64,000 bases of DNA from Planctomycetota bacterium. GTDB lineage: Bacteria > Planctomycetota > Phycisphaerae > WQYP01. The stretch lies in contig JAKAEZ010000008.1 of the NCBI GenBank assembly GCA_021819825.1, positions 1-64,000 of the forward strand. Direction: 5' to 3'. Shown here piece after piece: positions 51,792 through 63,506 of the stretch. The notes beneath the pieces are model-generated. The model did not search any database. It was given only the letters and a program-made list of their open reading frames with translations, and had not been told where the DNA came from. The position numbers were made by a program, and so were the translations under genes. The number at the start of each line of letters is the position of its first letter. Position 1 is the first letter of the stretch.

Positions 51792-53942
51792 ATGGCCGTG
51801 CAGGAATATAAAATCGAAAGTCCCTTTAAGCCCACCGGCGATCAGCCGCAGGCCATTGACAAAATTTCCCAAGCGTTTTCCGCCGGGGAAAAATATCAGG
51901 TTCTCATGGGCGTGACCGGCTCCGGGAAAACTTTTACCATGGCCCATGTCGCTGCGCGGCTCAACCGCCCCGTGCTGGTGATCAGTCATAACAAAACGTT
52001 GGCCGCACAACTCTATGAAGAATTTCGCGAGCTTCTGCCCCACAATGCCGTCAATTATTTTGTCAGCTACTATGACTACTATCAACCCGAGGCCTACATT
52101 CCCCAACGCGATATTTACATTGAAAAAGACGCGGCCCGTAATGATGATCTGGACCGCTTGCGGCTGGCTACCACCAGTGCCCTGATAAGCCGAAGAGATG
52201 TGATGGTGGTAGCCTCCGTCAGTTGCATCTTCGGTCTTGGTTCGCCGGAGCAATATAAAAAGAAGGTGATCTCCCTGCAGCGCGGGGCCGCCATGGGCCG
52301 GGAAGAACTTCTGCGGGCACTGATAGACGTGCAGTATGAACGCAATGACATTGAATTTAAGCGCGGGACATTCCGCGTGCGCGGCGACGTGATTGAAATA
52401 TTTCCGGCGTATGAAATAACCGCATTGCGTGTGGAAATGTTCGGCGATGACATTGAATCGATCTGGCATATTCACCCCGTCAGCGGGGAGCGGCTGACGG
52501 AGGAAACCACCGCGTTTGTCTTTCCCGCCAAACATTATGTCGCTGATGACAGCACGATGGTGCGTGCCGTTCACGATATTCAGCAGGAACTTGAACAGCG
52601 ATGCCGGGAACTGCGGCAGCAGGGAAAACTCCTGGAAGCCCAGCGCCTCTTTGCCCGCACCAAATATGATATGGAAATGATGCTGGAGGCCGGGTTCTGT
52701 CAGGGAATCGAGAATTATTCCCGCCATATTTCCGGTTCAGCGCCGGGATCCAAGCCCTCAACGCTGGTTGATTATTTTCCTAAAGATTACATCCTGATGA
52801 TCGACGAATCGCATGTGACTATTCCGCAGATCAACGCGATGTATTCCGCCGATCGCCACCGCAAAGAAGTGCTGGTAGAACATGGATTCCGTTTACCGTC
52901 GGCCCTGGACAACCGCCCGATGCGCTTTGAAGAATTTGCGGGCATGTGGAACCAGGTGCTGTTTGTATCCGCCACGCCGGCCAAATACGAGTTGGAACTC
53001 ACCGGCGGGGAAGTGGTGGAACAGATTATTCGGCCCACCGGCCTGATTGATCCGGTTATTGAAGTGCGGCCCGCACAGGGACAAGTGGCCGATTTACTGG
53101 AAGAAGCAAAACTTCGTGCCCAACATGGCCAGCGGACGCTGGTGACAACACTGACCAAGCGACTGGCCGAGGATTTATCACACTATCTGGGCCAGGCGGG
53201 ATTGCGCTGTAAATATTTACATAGCGAGATACAAACATTTGATCGTATTGATATCCTTCGGGAATTACGTGAAGGCTCTTTTGACTGCCTGATCGGCGTG
53301 AATCTGCTGCGGGAAGGCTTGGATTTGCCGGAAGTTTCCATGGTGGCGATTATGGATGCGGACAAGCAGGGCTTTTTGCGTAGTGAGACATCACTGATTC
53401 AGATGATCGGACGTTGCGCGCGCAATGTGGACGCCAAGGTATTTTTATATGGCGATAAAATTACTCCCGCCATGCAGCGGGCCATCGATGAAACAGCGCG
53501 GCGCCGCAAGATTCAGGAAGCGTGGAACACCGCCAACGGCATTACGCCGCAGACGGTTCAGAAAGCCATCCGGCATGGCATTGAATTGGAACTTAAGGCC
53601 CGCCGCACTGCGCGGGAAATGCTCTCTGAATCTGAATCGGAATTTGATCAGCAGGAAATGATCCGCATGCTGGAAGAGGAAATGCTTACGGCCGCCAATA
53701 ATCTGGAATTTGAAAAGGCCGCGGATTTGCGTGATCGGATCAAGGAACTGCAGGCTGCCGCACAGCCCCCTTCGGACGCAGCCCCGCAAGATTCTGCCCC
53801 GTTCACCGCCGACAAAGTTGCGGAACACCAACATGCTCTAGCGGCCGCCATTGATGAAGGCATCGCCAATCGCCTGGCCAACCGCGCCACCGCCAAACCC
53901 CAACAGACCAAATTTAAGCGAGGACCTAAACGCCGGCATTAA
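51792..53942 (+). CDS. uvrB: UvrABC system protein B
   Basis: UvrB is the damage-verifying helicase of nucleotide excision repair. From ATG 51792 (MAVQEYKIESPFKPTGDQPQAI, GGAAAT upstream) it is about 716 residues. It has Walker A GVTGSGKTFTMA, the beta-hairpin FVSYYDYYQPEAYIP, DESH-type motif II (IDESHVTIPQ), the helicase end LLREGLDLPEVSMVAI and QMIGRCARN. The C-terminal UVR motif that binds UvrC is at about 630-665 (EEMLTAANNLEFEKAADLRDRIKEL). An LexA box was not seen upstream. Confidence 0.97.
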   Translation: MAVQEYKIESPFKPTGDQPQAIDKISQAFSAGEKYQVLMGVTGSGKTFTMAHVAARLNRPVLVISHNKTLAAQLYEEFRELLPHNAVNYFVSYYDYYQPEAYIPQRDIYIEKDAARNDDLDRLRLATTSALISRRDVMVVASVSCIFGLGSPEQYKKKVISLQRGAAMGREELLRALIDVQYERNDIEFKRGTFRVRGDVIEIFPAYEITALRVEMFGDDIESIWHIHPVSGERLTEETTAFVFPAKHYVADDSTMVRAVHDIQQELEQRCRELRQQGKLLEAQRLFARTKYDMEMMLEAGFCQGIENYSRHISGSAPGSKPSTLVDYFPKDYILMIDESHVTIPQINAMYSADRHRKEVLVEHGFRLPSALDNRPMRFEEFAGMWNQVLFVSATPAKYELELTGGEVVEQIIRPTGLIDPVIEVRPAQGQVADLLEEAKLRAQHGQRTLVTTLTKRLAEDLSHYLGQAGLRCKYLHSEIQTFDRIDILRELREGSFDCLIGVNLLREGLDLPEVSMVAIMDADKQGFLRSETSLIQMIGRCARNVDAKVFLYGDKITPAMQRAIDETARRRKIQEAWNTANGITPQTVQKAIRHGIELELKARRTAREMLSESESEFDQQEMIRMLEEEMLTAANNLEFEKAADLRDRIKELQAAAQPPSDAAPQDSAPFTADKVAEHQHALAAAIDEGIANRLANRATAKPQQTKFKRGPKRRH

Positions 53943-56904
<2,962 letters not shown>

Positions 56905-56919
56905 GTTGGCCGGGCGAGA

Positions 56920-57015
56920 ACGAAGGAGTTAGGAGCTAGGAGTTACAAGCTAGAATATTTTGGAAGCGCTGACGCTTCATAATCTTCTAACTTCTAACTT
57001 CTAACTTCCAGCTCC
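56920..57015. repeat. Heptamer-type low-complexity inverted repeat
   Basis: The left part repeats GGAGTTA/GGAGCTA units (GAAGGAGTTAGGAGCTAGG) and the right part has TTCTAAC three times in tandem, then CCAGCTCCTG. The right part is roughly the reverse complement of the left. It lies between convergent gyrB and the SpoIID-like gene. Confidence 0.65.
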
Positions 57016-57026
57016 TGATCAAATCC

Positions 57027-58268
57027 TTACCATTCCTTGTGAATCCAAGAGTGCGGATAATAGGTTTGCAAAATCGATCTCGCCCGCCAGCCGCGCTGGG
57101 CCAGCGTCTGTGCCCCCCACTGCGATAATCCGATGCCATGGCCAAAACCATGCCCATCCACGAGTTGAATATTATTGCCATCGCGTTGAATCACAAAAAA
57201 ACTGCTCGGTGGTGCCGGCACGGTCCGCATCGGATCCAGCGCCAGAGCCAGCCGGAATTCCTCCGCTCGCATTTTTCCGACATGTCCCGCAACATCCCTA
57301 AGCGTAATAATCATGGGCCGGCGGGTAATTGGATTTCGCTGGGTAATGCGCACTGACACAATAGGCCCGAGTTCCGCGAGATACGGCAGATCATTTTTCT
57401 GGCCCCACCAGGTCACGGCCTGCGTAATTTGTCGCAGGCTGAACGTCATGGTCGGCCAGGTAAATTCCGGGCAGTTCGCATCCAGCGTGCCAAACAGCCG
57501 GTTGACCAGAGGCGGTACGGAAGCATCGCCCCAGGCGTCGGCAGCGCTTTGTGAAGCTCCCCCATTACAAGCTGAATAAAAGGCGCAGAACAAGCCGATT
57601 TCCTGGTTGTCCCGTGTTTCCATAATATCGCCGGTGGTAGCCCGCACGGCATTCCAAGCACGCGGCGTTTCAGCATTTTTCCCGCCGTACACCTGAGAAT
57701 TTTGACCGCCCGTAACATCCCAGGCGTGGGTGCGGCCAAAGGTCTCTATCTGATAAAGCGCATACGTTCGCGCGGCGATGGCCTGCGCCCGATACGTGGC
57801 GGGCAGCCAACTGCGATACAATTCGCGCGAAAGCACGCCCGCCAGATAACTTTCAATAGGCAAACTATTGATGGCGGCGTATTTCCCATCCGACAGATGC
57901 ATAATTTGAACGGTCCCGCGATACAGATGAGCATTAATGTAGGGCGGCGTGACGGATTCCTGCGTAATGCGCACACGAATCCATGGCTCTTGCATCCACG
58001 ACGCTAAATGAATAATGCCCGGATATAATGGCCCGAGAATTTTCGGTTTTGGCAAAATAGTCGGCACAGCGGGAAATGCCGGCGGCATCACGGGAGATAT
58101 CGCAATGGGTGCCGGGGGCGGAGTCAACGAACTGACACTGGGCGGCGGCGGGACTGCGTTATAGGACATTGTCGTTGGCGCGGTCTGGCAACCGCATAAC
58201 ATCAGGCCCGTCAACATGACTGCGATTGAAAGAACAAAACGTGGTAAGCGACGTGCGATACGGATCAT
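57027..58268 (-). CDS. SpoIID/LytB-domain lipoprotein
   Basis: The 413-residue protein starts with a lipoprotein signal (VLSIAVMLTGLMLCGC) and a Pro-rich linker to about residue 75. The SpoIID domain follows: LPIESYLAGVLSRE, YRAQAIAARTYALYQ, and the end GHGFGHGIGLSQWGAQTLAQRG. In spore formers SpoIID is a lytic transglycosylase that acts on peptidoglycan stripped of peptides. LytB-type relatives modify amidase activity. Non-sporulating planctomycetes carry them too, presumably for cell-wall turnover. The surface anchoring and domain are clear; the cellular role is inferred. Confidence 0.88.
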   Translation of the reverse strand: MIRIARRLPRFVLSIAVMLTGLMLCGCQTAPTTMSYNAVPPPPSVSSLTPPPAPIAISPVMPPAFPAVPTILPKPKILGPLYPGIIHLASWMQEPWIRVRITQESVTPPYINAHLYRGTVQIMHLSDGKYAAINSLPIESYLAGVLSRELYRSWLPATYRAQAIAARTYALYQIETFGRTHAWDVTGGQNSQVYGGKNAETPRAWNAVRATTGDIMETRDNQEIGLFCAFYSACNGGASQSAADAWGDASVPPLVNRLFGTLDANCPEFTWPTMTFSLRQITQAVTWWGQKNDLPYLAELGPIVSVRITQRNPITRRPMIITLRDVAGHVGKMRAEEFRLALALDPMRTVPAPPSSFFVIQRDGNNIQLVDGHGFGHGIGLSQWGAQTLAQRGWRARSILQTYYPHSWIHKEW

Positions 58269-58381
58269 CCATGACCCCTTTGCAGTAAGATGCGTTTACG
58301 CTTTGTTATTTTTTCCACAATGCCTTGCATTGCAACCCGCCGAGGCTCGCATTGCCGGATCAAGCTTGCCGGCGGGACGTT

Positions 58382-59311
58382 TTACTCAACGCGGCGTAGA
58401 GCCAGCCCGAACTCCGTGAGCTTCTGCTTAACTTCTTCCAAGCTGGTCTGACCGAAGTTTTTCACACCCATGAGTTCCGCTTCAGTGCGGCTGGCCAGAT
58501 CCCCCAGTGTGTTGATGCCCAAACGTTGCAAAGCCTTGCTGGCGCGAACAGAAAGATCCATTTCCGTTACCAGTTTATTCAATACTGCCTCAGGAACCTT
58601 GGCAGCCACCTGCTTAATAAGTTCCTGTCGCTGCTGCTGCCGGGCTTCATCCACGGCCTGCCCCAGTCGCAGACCTTTCTTGGAAAGCATTTCCCGGATT
58701 TCATCCAGGCTGGTTTCTCCAAAATTTTTGTAGCTGATAAGTTCCGCCTCACTGGTACGCACCAGATCGCCCAGCGTACGGATATTCATTTTCTTCAGGC
58801 AGTTGCGGGCACGCACGGAAAGCTCGAAATCAGTGGTGGGCAATTCCAGAAGCATATTGCGCGGCAGAATGCGTTTATCAGAATCATCCTGCACTTCCAT
58901 ATACATTGAGCTGTCCACGTGTTCATAATACATGCGTCCATGCGGGTTATTGGGCTTTACGGACAGAAGGCGGTGCAGGCACTCTTCCGCTTCGTCATAA
59001 TAACCGGCATCTTCATACAACACGGAAAGATTCAGCAGCACGCCTTCACGGGTTGGTTGATGCTGTGCCAACGATTCATAAATGGACAGCGACAATTCAT
59101 CATCCCCGAGCAGATCAGCATAATAGGCCAGCTTGAATGCGACCTCGTCATTTTCCGGATCAGCCTGATGGGCTTCTTCCAGCTTCTCAGCCGCTTGCAC
59201 GATATTGCCGGCGTGCGCCATCTTCATAGCCTGCTCAAAAAGAGACTTGGCCTTGCCCGCGTCGCGCGGCATGGGTGTAGTTACGATTGGGGCTGCGGTT
59301 GTGGTCGTCAT
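58382..59311 (-). CDS. TPR protein with two RNA polymerase alpha-CTD-like domains
   Basis: Residues 18-135 are TPR repeats (KAKSLFEQAMKMAHAGNIVQAAEKLEEAH and following). Residues 160-218 closely match the bacterial RNA polymerase alpha C-terminal domain: TDFELSVRARNCLKKMNIRTLG, YKNFGETSLDEIREML. The Arg and Asn equivalent to E. coli Arg265 and Asn268, which bind UP-element DNA, are kept. A second copy at about 247-305 (MDLSVRASKALQRLGINTLGDL, VKNFGQTSLEEVKQKL) keeps the Arg but not the Asn. There is no signal peptide, so it should be cytoplasmic. It probably contacts DNA or sigma/activator proteins; the real role is unknown. Confidence 0.88.
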   Translation of the reverse strand: MTTTTAAPIVTTPMPRDAGKAKSLFEQAMKMAHAGNIVQAAEKLEEAHQADPENDEVAFKLAYYADLLGDDELSLSIYESLAQHQPTREGVLLNLSVLYEDAGYYDEAEECLHRLLSVKPNNPHGRMYYEHVDSSMYMEVQDDSDKRILPRNMLLELPTTDFELSVRARNCLKKMNIRTLGDLVRTSEAELISYKNFGETSLDEIREMLSKKGLRLGQAVDEARQQQRQELIKQVAAKVPEAVLNKLVTEMDLSVRASKALQRLGINTLGDLASRTEAELMGVKNFGQTSLEEVKQKLTEFGLALRRVE

Positions 59312-59569
59312 GTGTTAAACCCGATTTCCTCTGTTGTAACAATTCCAGCAACGTCATCAAGGCTCATGAAAGCATATCTTTCATGCCATGATAAACCGTC
59401 AATAGTACCATTATCCCGCATAAATGACAACCACATCGCATGGGCACAAAATCGACGCCAGCCGCGAGAGTTTTTACTCCCGGACGGCTAATGACCCAAC
59501 ACCGCGTTTCTAAACCGCTGACCGTCAATGATGCCGACTTCCGCCGCTTCAGCGAGATTCCGCCAGGCA
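59312..59569. other. Gene-free stretch upstream of the TPR/alpha-CTD gene
   Basis: About 260 bp with no supported gene. The promoter of the TPR/alpha-CTD gene should be at the left end on the minus strand. Short open frames here are weak and overlap the LigD-like gene end. Confidence 0.45.
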
Positions 59570-59992
59570 CTACGTCTGACACGCGGCCCCGAATTTCAAT
59601 TGCCATCGCTGGGACACATCGGCGCAGTCGCTTTTTGTGCGGGTAAGAGTCAAGGGGCCGTTAAGTTCATGCCCTCGCAAAATCCCGCGGATGGCATTTT
59701 CCTCAACGCGTTGAAGGTTCAATATGCCGCCGTCGACGTGCGTAACGTGGCCGCGGTCACCGGGGATTTGGCCCTGAAAGTCCAGATAGATCAGGCGGTG
59801 ATCAGGGATCGCAATGGCGGGAATTGCTTGAAATTGGCGGCTCCAGGCAGCCGGGTCAAGGCGAATTTGCCATGTTGCCAGCAGCGGCCGATCAGGTAAT
59901 TGCAGCAGTAAATCCCAGTGGATGTCAGTTTGACGGACATGCTTTAAAACCGCAAATCTGAAAACTTTTTCGTTGAAGTCTTGCCAAACCAT
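59570..59992 (-). CDS. Stand-alone LigD 3'-phosphoesterase-like domain
   Basis: The 140-residue protein matches the phosphoesterase module of the DNA-repair ligase LigD. It has RFAVLKHVRQTDIHWDLLLQ with likely metal/phosphate ligands His18, His25 and Asp27, then IPDHRLIYLDFQGQIP with His65, and GHVTHVDGG. In LigD this module removes 3' phosphates and ribonucleotides at breaks. The Arg that follows the HxD motif in LigD (HYDFRLE) is Leu here. No ligase or polymerase domain is attached, and no Ku gene is in the window. A nucleic-acid end-processing role is inference. Confidence 0.75.
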   Translation of the reverse strand: MVWQDFNEKVFRFAVLKHVRQTDIHWDLLLQLPDRPLLATWQIRLDPAAWSRQFQAIPAIAIPDHRLIYLDFQGQIPGDRGHVTHVDGGILNLQRVEENAIRGILRGHELNGPLTLTRTKSDCADVSQRWQLKFGAACQT

Positions 59993-60042
59993 GGTTCAAT
60001 GTTACCATCTTCTATGACAGAATACGGCAGGAGAACTATTTT

Positions 60043-60732
60043 ATGGAAATTCGGCGTTCAAAACAGTGGTCACGGATGGGCCTGCTTGTGCTTGCCACAA
60101 GTGCGATGTTACTGGCGGGATGTGAAAGTTCCGCCATGAAATTACGCAATCAGGGTTTATCTCTTTATCATCGGGGCGAATATCAATCGGCCCTGGTGAA
60201 ATTCAATGACGCTTTGAAATACAACCCCGCTGATCCCCGCGCCAATTACTATGCCGGCGCATCGGATTACATGCTGGCCCGTTATCAGGAGGCGGCGTTC
60301 CACTATAAAACCGCCTGGACGGTTGATCCCAATTTCGGTCATGTGAAAAGTGCCCTGGCTGAAGCGCTCATCCGCGCCGGGCGACCCAATGAGGCGATGA
60401 ATTTTCTGGAACGTGATGCGGAACTTACCGGCCGCGTCACTGGACGCTTGCGTGTGGCGCGGTTTTATAAACGTATTGGCGATCTTGATGACGCGCGCGT
60501 TAATTTCGCGAAAGCTGCGGCAATGGCCCCATCGAATCCCGAAGTCCTTATGCAGGTTGCCGGGTTCGATGACAGCGTTGGCCGCAAGCAGGATGCCCGG
60601 GCGCTATACATCCGCATTTATCAACTGGATCCGACCATGCCGGGCCTGGTGGAAAAAATGCAGCATGACGGCGTAACGATTTCCGAGGCGTTGGCCGCCC
60701 CACTGCCGGCGACCCAACCGGCCACCCGGTAA
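60043..60732 (+). CDS. TPR lipoprotein
   Basis: The 229-residue protein has a lipoprotein signal peptide ending LLAGC (MGLLVLATSAMLLAGC). It is followed by about four TPR units (LRNQGLSLYHRGEYQSALVKFNDAL, ANYYAGASDYMLARYQEAAFHYK and so on). Such lipoproteins usually scaffold protein complexes in the periplasm or outer membrane. The tail is Pro/Ala/Thr-rich. It lies 24 bp before the next gene and probably starts an operon of four. The partner is unknown. Confidence 0.85.
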   Translation: MEIRRSKQWSRMGLLVLATSAMLLAGCESSAMKLRNQGLSLYHRGEYQSALVKFNDALKYNPADPRANYYAGASDYMLARYQEAAFHYKTAWTVDPNFGHVKSALAEALIRAGRPNEAMNFLERDAELTGRVTGRLRVARFYKRIGDLDDARVNFAKAAAMAPSNPEVLMQVAGFDDSVGRKQDARALYIRIYQLDPTMPGLVEKMQHDGVTISEALAAPLPATQPATR

Positions 60733-60756
60733 TCCATCAGAGGATGGAACACGCTG

Positions 60757-61335
60757 ATGATTGAATCCGCCGGACGCAAATTTCTGGAATTACTGGAAGC
60801 CCACCGCAATGCGCTGTACACCGTGGCGTGTCGGGGTGGTACGCCGAATGTGGCGGAAACCGCCTTACAGCGCGGAATCCGCAGCGCGTTTCGTGAATAT
60901 GTTCGAAATCAAGCCCCCCGTGGCGATCAGATGCCATGGCTGGTGCAGCACATTAACGCGGAACTTGGCGAGAATTTGGCTTCCGCCGCGGAACCGTCGG
61001 CTGAATTACCTATGCCCGCGGATGTATGGGCGCGCCTTGCCGCCGCGATTCAGATTGAGGCCGCCACGCTTGGCGGGGCCGATGAGCAATCCATGTTGGC
61101 GTATGATCCGCTGCTGGCACCGCGGAAAAAATCCGGCGTGGATGACCCCATTGAAGGCCTAAATTTATCCCCCTGGACACGGTTTGTTATTGCCACAGCC
61201 ATTGTATTGTTTATAGGTATTGTGGCCACGATCATTCTTACCACGCATCATGCAGGTCCAAGCACAATGTCGGCGGCAACTTCCACATCCCCCGCCACCG
61301 CGCCAGCAACGCCCGTATCGGGTACGCACCCATGA
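60757..61335 (+). CDS. Tail-anchored hypothetical protein
   Basis: The 192-residue protein has one membrane helix near residues 147-170 (FVIATAIVLFIGIVATIIL) and a short Ser/Thr/Pro/Ala-rich tail outside. The N-terminal 45 residues (FLELLEAHRNALYTVACRGGTP, then AETALQRGIRSAFREYV) faintly resemble sigma-70 region 2 as found in ECF factors, but there is no region 4. It could be an anti-sigma-like or signalling membrane protein. That comparison is weak. It starts 24 bp after the TPR lipoprotein and overlaps the next gene by 4 bp. Confidence 0.7.
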   Translation: MIESAGRKFLELLEAHRNALYTVACRGGTPNVAETALQRGIRSAFREYVRNQAPRGDQMPWLVQHINAELGENLASAAEPSAELPMPADVWARLAAAIQIEAATLGGADEQSMLAYDPLLAPRKKSGVDDPIEGLNLSPWTRFVIATAIVLFIGIVATIILTTHHAGPSTMSAATSTSPATAPATPVSGTHP

Positions 61336-62072
61336 CACAGCGGCCATCCCTGCAATCCCGTTATCCCATCCGGCTTCATCAGTTAATGGCCGGAACGCAT
61401 CGGCTGGAAATTTTTTCGCCGGCGGACCCTGATTCACTGCTGGATGATCCGACAGTTGAAGCACGCTACAAAAAAGATAATTACTTGCCTTATTGGCCGG
61501 TGATCTGGCCCAGCAGCCTCATGCTGGCGGAGCATATTTTAAACAGTAACGATGCGCCGCCGACCTTTTCACCGCGGCCGGACTCTGTGCCGCCGCGGGC
61601 GATTGAACTAGGCTGTGGGCTGGGCATTGCCGGTATCGCCGCCGCCATGCGAGCCTGGCACGTGACCTTCACCGATTATGATCCCGAGGCCGTTGATTTT
61701 GCAGCTTTCAATGCCAATTGCAACAAGATTCCTCCGCATCTCGCGACGGCCCGCCAAATGGATTGGAGGGAACCGATCGACGAACAATTTGATTGGATCA
61801 TTGCGTCCGATGTGTTGTATGAACGGCGGCTGCATCCCATTCTGCTGGATGCTATTGATCATCTGCTGGCCCCGCAGGGCGTGGTATGGATCAGCGATCC
61901 ACAGCGAAACAGCGCGGCGGATTTTCCCCCCGTTGCGGTGGAACGCGGATTTCGCATTGCCAATTCCGTGCTGCACTGGACGGGGCCTTCAGGCATTAAT
62001 TCTGATGCGGATTTGCTGGTGTTGCGCCGAATCAGCGCATCGAAGGCGTTACCAAAAGTTGTCATTCAATAA
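61332..62072 (+). CDS. SAM-dependent methyltransferase (METTL20/21-like)
   Basis: The 246-residue class I methyltransferase has a SAM-binding motif AIELGCGLGIAGIAAAMRA, then FTDYDPEAVDFAAFNAN with its acidic residue and DWIIASDVLYERRLH. PYWPVIWPSSLMLAEHI before motif I is typical of the lysine-protein methyltransferase_16 family, which includes METTL20/ETFB-type and METTL21 enzymes. The protein substrate is unknown. It starts within the stop of the upstream gene and is followed by rsmE 11 bp later. Confidence 0.85.
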   Translation: MTQRPSLQSRYPIRLHQLMAGTHRLEIFSPADPDSLLDDPTVEARYKKDNYLPYWPVIWPSSLMLAEHILNSNDAPPTFSPRPDSVPPRAIELGCGLGIAGIAAAMRAWHVTFTDYDPEAVDFAAFNANCNKIPPHLATARQMDWREPIDEQFDWIIASDVLYERRLHPILLDAIDHLLAPQGVVWISDPQRNSAADFPPVAVERGFRIANSVLHWTGPSGINSDADLLVLRRISASKALPKVVIQ

Positions 62073-62083
62073 GAGTTGCTGTC

Positions 62084-62845
62084 ATGAGCCTGCCACGCTT
62101 TTATGTTTCACCGCTGATGGATTCCGGTGAATTGCCGGATGATCAGGCCCATCATGCCCGCGATGTGTTGCGCTTGGATCATGGCCAATCGGTGATTCTC
62201 TTTGACGGCTGTGGCCACTATGCTCCGGCAAATATCAGCATTGAAAGAAAACACCTATTTTACAGGCTAACCGGTCCGATCACGGTTGAGGCACCACCTG
62301 CGTACAGCCTGACAATAGCCACAGCCATTCCCAAGGCTGATCGAGCCCATCAACTCCTTGAGCAGATCAGCCAACTGGGTGCCGCCGGCCTGCTCTGGCT
62401 GGATTGCCGTTACAGCGTGGTACATCCCATCGCGGATGCAAAAAAAATGGAGAAGTGGAGTCGCCTGGCGGTTGAATCGGCCAAACAATGCGGACGATCG
62501 CGCGTACTGGCAATCGAAGTTCCGCGAACTCCCCGGCAGCTTCTGGAAAGCGCGGAGGCGGGAACGATAATATGGACACAGGTTGATGCCAAACAAGACT
62601 TAGCGCAACGCCTGGCACTGTGGCAGTCAGAACGAGCCGCAAGGCCCATGGCTCCCGCATACTCCCGGATAACTGTAATGATCGGCCCGGAAGGTGGATG
62701 GAGCGTGGAGGAGGAGGAACTCCTGGGCCGACATACGGCACCGGTAAGTTTGGGAAATAACATCCTGCGAATCGAAACCGCCGCCGCCGCGACAGCCGCA
62801 ATCACGCAGTCCGTCTTGGGCAAAGTGGAAAATCAGAGAAGATAA
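62084..62845 (+). CDS. rsmE: 16S rRNA m3U1498 methyltransferase
   Basis: RsmE methylates N3 of U1498 in 16S rRNA near the decoding site. The 253-residue protein has an N-terminal PUA-like domain (RFYVS, HHARDVLRLDHGQSVILFDG). The SPOUT knot follows with the marks IATAIPKADRAHQLLEQISQLG, SAKQCGRSR, IGPEGGWSVEEEE and SLGNNILRIETAAAAT. Length and motifs are normal. It follows the methyltransferase gene closely and is convergent with a lipoprotein gene 6 bp away. Confidence 0.95.
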   Translation: MSLPRFYVSPLMDSGELPDDQAHHARDVLRLDHGQSVILFDGCGHYAPANISIERKHLFYRLTGPITVEAPPAYSLTIATAIPKADRAHQLLEQISQLGAAGLLWLDCRYSVVHPIADAKKMEKWSRLAVESAKQCGRSRVLAIEVPRTPRQLLESAEAGTIIWTQVDAKQDLAQRLALWQSERAARPMAPAYSRITVMIGPEGGWSVEEEELLGRHTAPVSLGNNILRIETAAAATAAITQSVLGKVENQRR

Positions 62846-62850
62846 AATGT

Positions 62851-63405
62851 TCAGGGCGGCGCGTGGGGAATATCATAAAGACGACCACCGGGAGTAAAGC
62901 GTAGGGTTACCACTCTACCGACGCTCAGGTAATATTCCATAATCTGGTCATTACCAAAATCCAGATCAATGTATCGCGCGAAAGAATGGTGCGGCACTTT
63001 CCCGCCAACAATCTTTAAATAGGCCATCGCCGTGATAAAAACACGGTGCGAAATAAACGACACATCATCGTTGTCAGGCTCGCTGTTGATGTAATGGTCA
63101 GGCTTGTGTTTTCTGTCAGTTGCGGGCGTTGGAATCCGCGTGTCCACATCTATGTTCTGCGACGATGTGGTTTTCCACCCAAAGTGCGGGTAGCGCAATT
63201 TAACCACTCGGGCCTGCACTGCCACCAGCTTCGCGGGGGCTGCGGCCGGCCCATCAAGTACCCGCACGCGTTGACTGTAAGACTCGCGTACCGCGGGCCA
63301 ATAGGAGCAGCCGGCCATGGTTACCGCCGCTCCGGTTGCAAGCACGCATCCCGCCAAAACAGCCAGCCGACGAACTGCCAACCGATGGAATGGGCCACAA
63401 GTCAT
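62851..63405 (-). CDS. Hypothetical lipoprotein
   Basis: The 184-residue protein opens with a signal peptide and lipobox (LAGCVLATGAAVTMAGC). The mature part has no recognised domain. Segments such as DNDDVSFISHRVFITAMAYLKIVGG suggest an alpha/beta fold. It is convergent with rsmE and divergent from miaA, so it is probably transcribed alone. Function is unknown. Confidence 0.72.
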   Translation of the reverse strand: MTCGPFHRLAVRRLAVLAGCVLATGAAVTMAGCSYWPAVRESYSQRVRVLDGPAAAPAKLVAVQARVVKLRYPHFGWKTTSSQNIDVDTRIPTPATDRKHKPDHYINSEPDNDDVSFISHRVFITAMAYLKIVGGKVPHHSFARYIDLDFGNDQIMEYYLSVGRVVTLRFTPGGRLYDIPHAPP

Positions 63406-63506
63406 GTTATTGCTCCCAAGTTTATTTATCAGGCATTATACGACCGTCCGGCGATCCATATTGAATTCTCTGCACGTACTGGCGATTACGGTATTATACT
63501 TCGGGT

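Noticed and set aside
56905-57026. Repeat considered as a CRISPR array
   Set aside because: Units are only 7 bp, with no spacers and no cas genes nearby. No CRISPR array was seen in the window.
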